A stretch of DNA of 64,000 nucleotides from positions 1 to 64,000 of the forward strand of contig MBPM02000146.1 of the NCBI GenBank assembly GCA_001695595.3, given 5' to 3'. The translations under genes were made by a program, and so were the position numbers. Origin of the DNA: Plasmopara viticola. Its lineage: Eukaryota; Oomycota; Peronosporomycetes; Peronosporales; Peronosporaceae. Positions within the stretch are counted from its first letter, which is position 1. Every line of letters starts with the position of its first letter. The notes below the pieces were generated by a model, which saw only the letters and a list, made by a program, of their open reading frames with translations, had not been told where the DNA came from and did no database searches. Positions 57,605 through 64,000 of the stretch are shown one piece after another.

Positions 57605-58510
57605 GCAATATGAACATCGACGCCTAGAGGATATTTTATGCCAGCCACTTTAGGTTGGAGCTTATTCATACAACACCACTATTAATTAATTGAGACCAGA
57701 GCTAGTAAGGACTTATTGGTGAGACTCTAAATATCTTTTTTTTTCTATATAAATTAAGGCTATGTCTATAATAGAGCGACAGAAGTGTCCACGATATTAC
57801 AGCTTGTACTGCCTAGTGCTTTAGCTCGCTACCTCCCTATTTTGCTGTTCAGAAGCTGTAACTTTCCTTGTTTCCTTGACAATAAGATTTCAAACAATGT
57901 TTGTTTGTGTAGATTTGGGCACCATTTAAAAGATGCCGTTTTTGCGTGGCCTCCTGTCTGTAGTAACCGCTATTGCTTTGAGGTCCACGTAGCTTGTCAA
58001 AGCTGCTGCCTTTGTAGTACTGCAGCGATGCCCACTACACTCCTATTGCAGCGTTCGCTCTCTTAATCAGTACAAATTATCGTCGTTTCCACCTTTTCCT
58101 AAAATTCTCAAGCTATTCATATTTACGCAACTTAGACTCTTACGCATGGCATTAGCCTGCTTGTAAATCTCGGTCAATACGTATCGACGACGAGCTTTCC
58201 GCTAATCTTTGCAAGTTGTTGTTCGAAGGTCACGAGATTTACTTTATATCTCTTGTAAACATTCTCACGATCTGATACGCGAACTGACTGAACTCCTCGC
58301 CAAGCCAAAGCTCTCCACGAAAGCTTCTTACTACTTAGTTGTCAAAGGGTTCGTTGTGCGTCCTCTGCGGTCTACAGCACCAGCACAAAATTAACCTCCT
58401 CTGCCTCGTACTCACCGACTACAAACTTGGCTACAGCTCCTCCTTCGTCTTCAATTTTCCTCCGACTTACTTTCGGTGTAAGAGTGCTACAAAAAGTAGG
58501 GTGTGGGGGG
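57605..58510. other. Gene-free stretch after the array
   Basis: Short frames only, no recognised domain. Confidence 0.4.
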
Positions 58511-58581
58511 GGCTAACGAAAACTGTGAGGAAATTAAAGAGAACTGTGAGGGGGTTAGCAAAAACTGTGGGAGGCTTAGCG
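58511..58581 (+). repeat. Degenerate 20-21-bp tandem repeat
   Basis: About three and a half imperfect units centred on AAAACTGTGAGG or GAACTGTGAGG occur, each led by a GCTAAC/GTTAGC-like word. Read in the open plus frame they give seven-residue units (LTKTVRK, LKRTVRG, LAKTVGG). Confidence 0.7.
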
Positions 58582-61500
58582 GTATCCTATATAAAAATAT
58601 GAGCTACTTTATACTGTTATTATCAAAAAAATAATAATACCAAGTTATACAGCTACCTTCTGAGAAAGTTAACACATCTTAGAGATGTATTTTCTTGAGC
58701 AAAGTGAGCACGCATGACCCATGCGTTAAGAGCTATGTTATAACTGCTTAGTTTAGTAGAGCTCTAATAAGTATTAGAATCTGAGCAACTAAGGAAGATT
58801 GTCAGGGTATCGCTTAGCACCTTGGACAGAGGAGATAATCATGAGAACATGCGATCTTCCGCTAACCGACCGTTCAGTATTAGCATGAAATAAAAGTGTA
58901 CATTTTACTTTTTAATTTTTACATAAATCAAACCCTACATCTCTTCCGGTGCCCCTGCAAAATATTTACGTATATAGGCCAGTAAAGACATTGATAGGGT
59001 GTCTGTTGTATAACAGTCGCCACCATTCAACGAGGCTCAACCAAAAAAACGAAAGATTTGCTTCAAATTTGATCCTTTCGTTTTAATTTTTTAATACATG
59101 TGCTGACTTTATATAGACAAATCAAGCAGTATCCATTTGATTCGAGATCAGAAATTCTGAATGATAAAGTTACCCCAAAACGGTTTGGAGCTTCACCAAT
59201 AATGCACAAGGTCTAGCATCAAGGAATGACTCTTGTACTTGGGATGCAAAAGAAACTTGGTTTCATGTAACGGCTGGTACGATTATCGGCGATCGGACTT
59301 CTATTACATCAAAAAAGGAAGGGATGTGCATATATCCCTGTTTGACTTTTGTTAAGATGTCAGTTTGGTCACAACGATATCAAAACAGGTAGTGTAGTGG
59401 ACGGCCGGTCAGTCCGGTCACTTCAAATTGTCAAAGCCAAGTCCTTGATATGTTGCTTCGACTTCAAGTGATGCCTCTTAATTTACGCCCAACATTGTGC
59501 CTTAAGCTGCGTTGCAACAAAGATATGCCTGCTGAGACTGCAGCTAAGACTGAGTTTGTGCCGTGGGTGAAGAGCCTTCCTGTAAGAGAGCAACTCACGC
59601 AAAGGAGGCTCGGGAACTGCCATCCGGAACGCACGCCCATCACTCTTCCTTTGCTCAGTAGTTTGCATATGCCTTGTGTGAAAGCTTTCGCTCAGGGGTA
59701 TACCCTTCAAGGTGCTACACTTCATATCAGACTCAATCGGCACGCAAAATGTCTTACTTAAACGACAAGAAAACTCCATAGTTTCCAAGATGAACTTCCC
59801 AGCTTAGGATGCCATTGATTATCGGGCGGGTTCAGTGGACGGAGTCGCCAAAGCAGTAGGCGAGGGGCTGTGTGACTCATCTACAGCTGGCCCCGATGCA
59901 AGTCGCCGTCTAGTAAGACGTCTACCCTCTGCCTCATCAGCAAATCCGTCAACGAAAGAAGATCCTTACAAATAAGTGTACGTGCTTGATGCAGGCTATG
60001 GCTGCGAGCAGTATAATAATCTGCTTCCATACTGAGTAGGGCCTTCGGAGGCAACACCTCGCGTGGCAGATGTAAAAGGTATTTTGTCAAGAGCTATTGT
60101 TTCGGCGCGATCTTACGGTAGCTATTTGTATGGGAAGTACATCATACACAACCAGTGTACTTGGTGTGATAAGAAGGCTAAAGACAAGAATAAACTACAC
60201 ATACTACTCTTGCGCTTTTCCGACCATTTCACCACCATGGCTCGACAGGTAGATCTATTTCGTAATAAGATGAGCCTCCAGGCTATAAACATTTGAGCTT
60301 AACTACATTAGACGGGGTATTTGACATCTGTGAGCTTAGCGTACAAACTGCATACCCGACGAGTCGAAAACGACTCACCTTCGGGGTACCACGGTGTTGC
60401 TATTGTCAAGCCACGCGCTTTGAGCGTAAGCTACAAGCACGAGTATAGAGTCATTATAACGAAAATTCATTGTGCGACTTAGAGACCGCGACTTGCCTAA
60501 GAAACGCTCGTTCCTGATCGCAATGGCCTGATGCGAAATTAGAACTCCTGCTTATTTTGCCCATTAAAGTACATCTTGTTCACTATAATCTCCTCGCTGA
60601 CCTCGATGGCCAAGAAGTGCTAAATGAATTTGATTTAGTCCTAGTGGTGCAACATCGTCTCGAGGAGCAGTGGCTCCTGAGTGACCAAGTGTAGTTTACT
60701 TTACAAACCAGCTCTGTCAGTGGGATTGCTTTTTTTTTCTTGCGGCTCCTTGAGGCTCTTGAGAGATGAATTAATTTGATCACTTAATCTAAGGGATTTA
60801 CAGTCGGAAGACCTAGCGCGTCTCAGTACGAAATATTGCGTCGGGAAGTCGCATCTCTTCGTCGTGGCGTTACAAGCCAAAAGATTTAGCCTCATTTGTT
60901 CTTCAAAGAATTTGCAAAGCCTAAGAGAGTTTACACAAAAAGATGTTCAGCCCGAAGAGGCCTCGATCGTATTACTGAGTGGAAAACTCACCACAGAAAA
61001 CCCATCGGTTTGCGAATGTGGCCCCTCAGTTCACACAGTGTGCATTGCTTTGTTAAAACTCGGTTGACCCATTTCACCTGATTATTTTCTGCGGACGGTC
61101 TGCTGTTGACATCGGCAAGTAGTCTCCTAATAGTTGGAACAGCGTTCGACAATTCCAGGCGGCAACCGTGGATTTAAAGGATTAAGCAAAAAACAGCCCT
61201 AATAGAAGAGTTTGCACTTCACTTAGCACGCCTAGTGTCATGCTATGACTCTGGTCATGCTATAGGCTGATCATGGACTTCTCCTGGACATATTTGGTGA
61301 TGTAAAGGAGATCTGTCGGCCCTGAAGACCCACATAGACCAGTAAGGCGTGTTATTGAAGGTTTAGGTGCAGTAAAGTTGATGCCAACATCGACAAATGT
61401 GTCTTTACGGCAGACTTTTACGCAGACACCGACAAGTGAAAGGGGGTCGCGTGAACAATATGGTTTGCTTTACGCCACGTTGTCAATAGGGTGAAAAGAA

Positions 61501-64000
61501 TGGCTATACTTATACAGTTGTTCAAATGATTGCAGTGCTGACTACATAAGTCTCGCATAGCCTAGTCCCAATTTATCAAACGGATCTCAAGTCTTTCGCA
61601 GTCTGTAAACACCATGCACCCTAAAGTGTGGCAACAAAAACACCTCACTGTTTCGAGTGGTGGGTGCGGTGATTGCCGTTTTTTGCGAAGTATTATTCCG
61701 CCTTGACTACAAACCTTTCGTACTGTACATGCTTGTAGACGTCCATTTGCGCAAGCAAGGTTTTAGGTTTGCCCATACCTGCTGGAGAAAAGCCCTGATT
61801 GAAAAAAGATTGGTCAGTCATAAAAAGTGATGATCTAAGTATTGCAGGCGAATATCCAAACCGGGTACTTTACTCAATGACAAAGAACGCACTTTCAATG
61901 GTATGAGTGAGCAGACAGTCTATTTTCAAGACGGATGATACCAGCAGACACATCGTTTCAAACCATAAGGACTAAAATGCCGATAAAACGTCACTTTTTC
62001 TGATAAGCGATCGCTCAAGCCTTTTTCGTAAATTTTTCTACATATTGGTGGTCCCACATGTACGCATAACTGCTCAAGAATTTGACGACATGTGAGATCT
62101 GCCAGATAAATAAATTCATACCTCCTATATGCTCCTTTAAAGAGCCTGCTTGTACCGGAGGACTGTTAGCATCTCACTTATTCACGTCTTTGAATTTGGT
62201 TCGACAAATGGCAATGGGACTACAGGCATAGAATTATATATGCCACCTTACCACGATAATGCATTTGAAACCTGTTTCAGCTAGTGTTATCCAACAACAA
62301 ATAGTAAGGCAGTTTCTATATACGTCAAATACTGTGGCCTTTTGGACACGATGCTTACTCTACAACGTGCACCCGAACATATTGCTAAAGTACGTCCTTT
62401 CTCAAAATGGCGGTCTTGCAGGGACCTAGCCTCGCCTATTTACAGCAAGTCAGTGACATTTAAGGAGTTTTAAAACTGCATCATGTTATTTCTTACCTAT
62501 CAAGCGAAGAAGGTATCATTAAGCTTACGCTGCTTTTGTGGCAGAGGCTATTGTCTGGTGCCGAAGTACTTCTTCCTGGTGCGAAATCAATTTGTGTCTC
62601 AATCCTTTTTCCAGTGAGAGCTCTATCTGGTGAAGTTTTTTGATTGTGGATATCTTAACAATGATCCTATAAAGAAGGATGTCTTCGATCTTTGAGCTCT
62701 TTATGAAAATTGTGAGCCGCGGCACATTAAACGCTCCCATATAATTCGATCAAGACATCTTTGTTTAATAAGAAGACGGATAAATATTTTTTTGGCTTAG
62801 ATTGCACGTCTTTCAAAATAATCGGGCTTTTAGGATAGCTAAGTGCCCAGTAGAATGAAGCTTTTCGAGGCTCGGCATCTCCGACATCTTCTATACTCCC
62901 TTTGATGGTGTGTATAACGAATGGCAATCCATTATTCTTTCTTCTTTAAGAGCGCTCAAGCCTCGAAAGGCAGAATCTACATGGTTTATATCAAGCTCGC
63001 ACCCATCACAAGGAACAATATTTTATCTGAGTAGAATGCCTTCTCCTCTTGGCAAACAGCGTCTGAGAGTCCGGCTTCTGCCAGTGACTCTATAAATCCC
63101 ATAGGCAGAAGTAGATTGCCAATAAGACGAGAGCGGGGCTTGACCAACAGTATGAAAACTACCATTAGTCAATTTTTGACTCTCTTCTTCCATACCGCAA
63201 GGACGAAACAAGTAAAATAGAGACTTTAAGCTTTAGGAAGGAATACGTTGTTGGCTAAGCCATGAAGCGCCGAGCTAAGCGACAGATAATCATTTTTGCT
63301 GAGGTTGATCCTAGTACTCGATGACATTGAAAGCATGCACAATTCGTTTTGTATAAATCTTCAATAATTCGGACAGAGAAAAAGCAGTACGAATGAAGCA
63401 TTTAGTCAGGGTTTAGATTGAATTATTAAACCAAATACATAGACCTTTTACTTGAGTCAGAAAGTCAGAAGTGAGAACGAGGATAATCTCAGACAGGAAT
63501 TCTTCATGTCGAAATTTAGATCCCATATCAGCATCTATACTTTGATTTTCACCAGAAGATTTATTAGACACCGTGACTTATCAAACAAGATTTTTCGTAT
63601 AACTCTCTGTAGTGTGCTCTGCTTCTATTTTGTCGAAAACAAGAATGAACCCATATAATTACTTACAAAGGATCAAGAAAACGAGAACATTCGCTTCGTG
63701 AACTGGTTGCATACCGGATATACCAAAGCAATGGTGATCGAACGGCTCTATTTGCCTGACTCGGCAATACTACGCGGGACAAAGAGCTAAGTGCAAGCGA
63801 GAATAGCTTCGCTTCGTTTCTAGCCATAACAAAATGCAAACTATGTGACCAGATTTCTGCATTGAGTAAATCAAGCGAAACATATCTTTGCTGTCCTTCT
63901 TGAAGTGATTGAGCCAGATGTACAGATCAAATTACGACTCCATGGCTAATGATCGATTGTATCGGACATCAAAAGTGTTGATAAGGATGATGTGCAACCC
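58582..64000. other. Gene-free stretch to the window end
   Basis: Open frames do not exceed about 100 codons and show no domain. A short perfect hairpin (GAGTCG, AAAA, CGACTC) lies at 60361-60376. Broken coding-like phrases occur near 60570-61070, perhaps from an old retroelement. No RNA gene or convincing promoter was seen. Confidence 0.4.

Noticed and set aside
60361..60376. Perfect 6-bp hairpin GAGTCG-AAAA-CGACTC as a terminator
   Set aside because: Bacterial-type terminators do not apply to this eukaryotic sequence, and no gene ends nearby.

Overview
The window looks like nuclear DNA of a plant-pathogenic oomycete, most likely a downy mildew or another Peronosporaceae member. This is inferred from compact genes with few short introns (six of 61-65 nt in one gene), an ANKRD13-type protein with a GOLD-like insert, gene islands set in decayed transposon DNA, and oomycete-style Ty3/gypsy, MULE, LINE and SINE relics. 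No bacterial operons, rRNA, bona fide tRNA gene or CRISPR array was seen.

Layout. (1) 4.36-7.65 kb is a compact three-gene island: ABCE1/RLI1 (+), a small two-exon COMM-domain gene (-) and a two-exon gamma-carbonic anhydrase (+). The last two start only 60 bp apart, back to back. (2) 14.64-16.85 kb is a two-exon Claspin/Mrc1 homologue (+). (3) 17.49-18.64 kb is an internally deleted LINE (+). (4) 22.9-24.3 kb is a ruined Ty3/gypsy pol region. (5) 26.86-28.83 kb is an intronless ANKRD13-like gene (-), with a degraded SINE beside it at 26.17 kb. (6) 34.98-35.37 kb is the C-terminal relic of a MULE transposase, followed by RLP24 (-) and a 550-residue type I membrane protein (-) at 35.9-38.3 kb. 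(7) 38.99-39.31 kb is a SINE with a 17-bp target-site duplication. (8) 46.14-46.44 kb is a second, more deleted LINE copy, whose 3' end lies about 40 bp beyond the stop codon of the seven-exon exocyst gene SEC10 (-, 46.48-49.53 kb). (9) 53.0-57.6 kb is a three-unit tandem array with a 1,496-bp period. It encodes a protein resembling Uma2-type PD-(D/E)XK nucleases: one intact ORF and two copies with the same frameshift.

The recognisable single-copy genes are housekeeping: ribosome recycling (ABCE1), ribosome assembly (RLP24), the replication checkpoint (Claspin/Mrc1), mitochondrial complex I (gamma-CA), endosomal or trafficking adaptors (COMMD, ANKRD13) and exocytosis (SEC10). They do not form one pathway. 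The accessory material is the tandem nuclease-like array and the repeats. The array, with inverted arms inside each unit, is the best candidate here for something undescribed.

All calls come from reading the sequence. Splice sites were chosen by GT/AG signals, phase and protein continuity; no alignment or transcript data were available.
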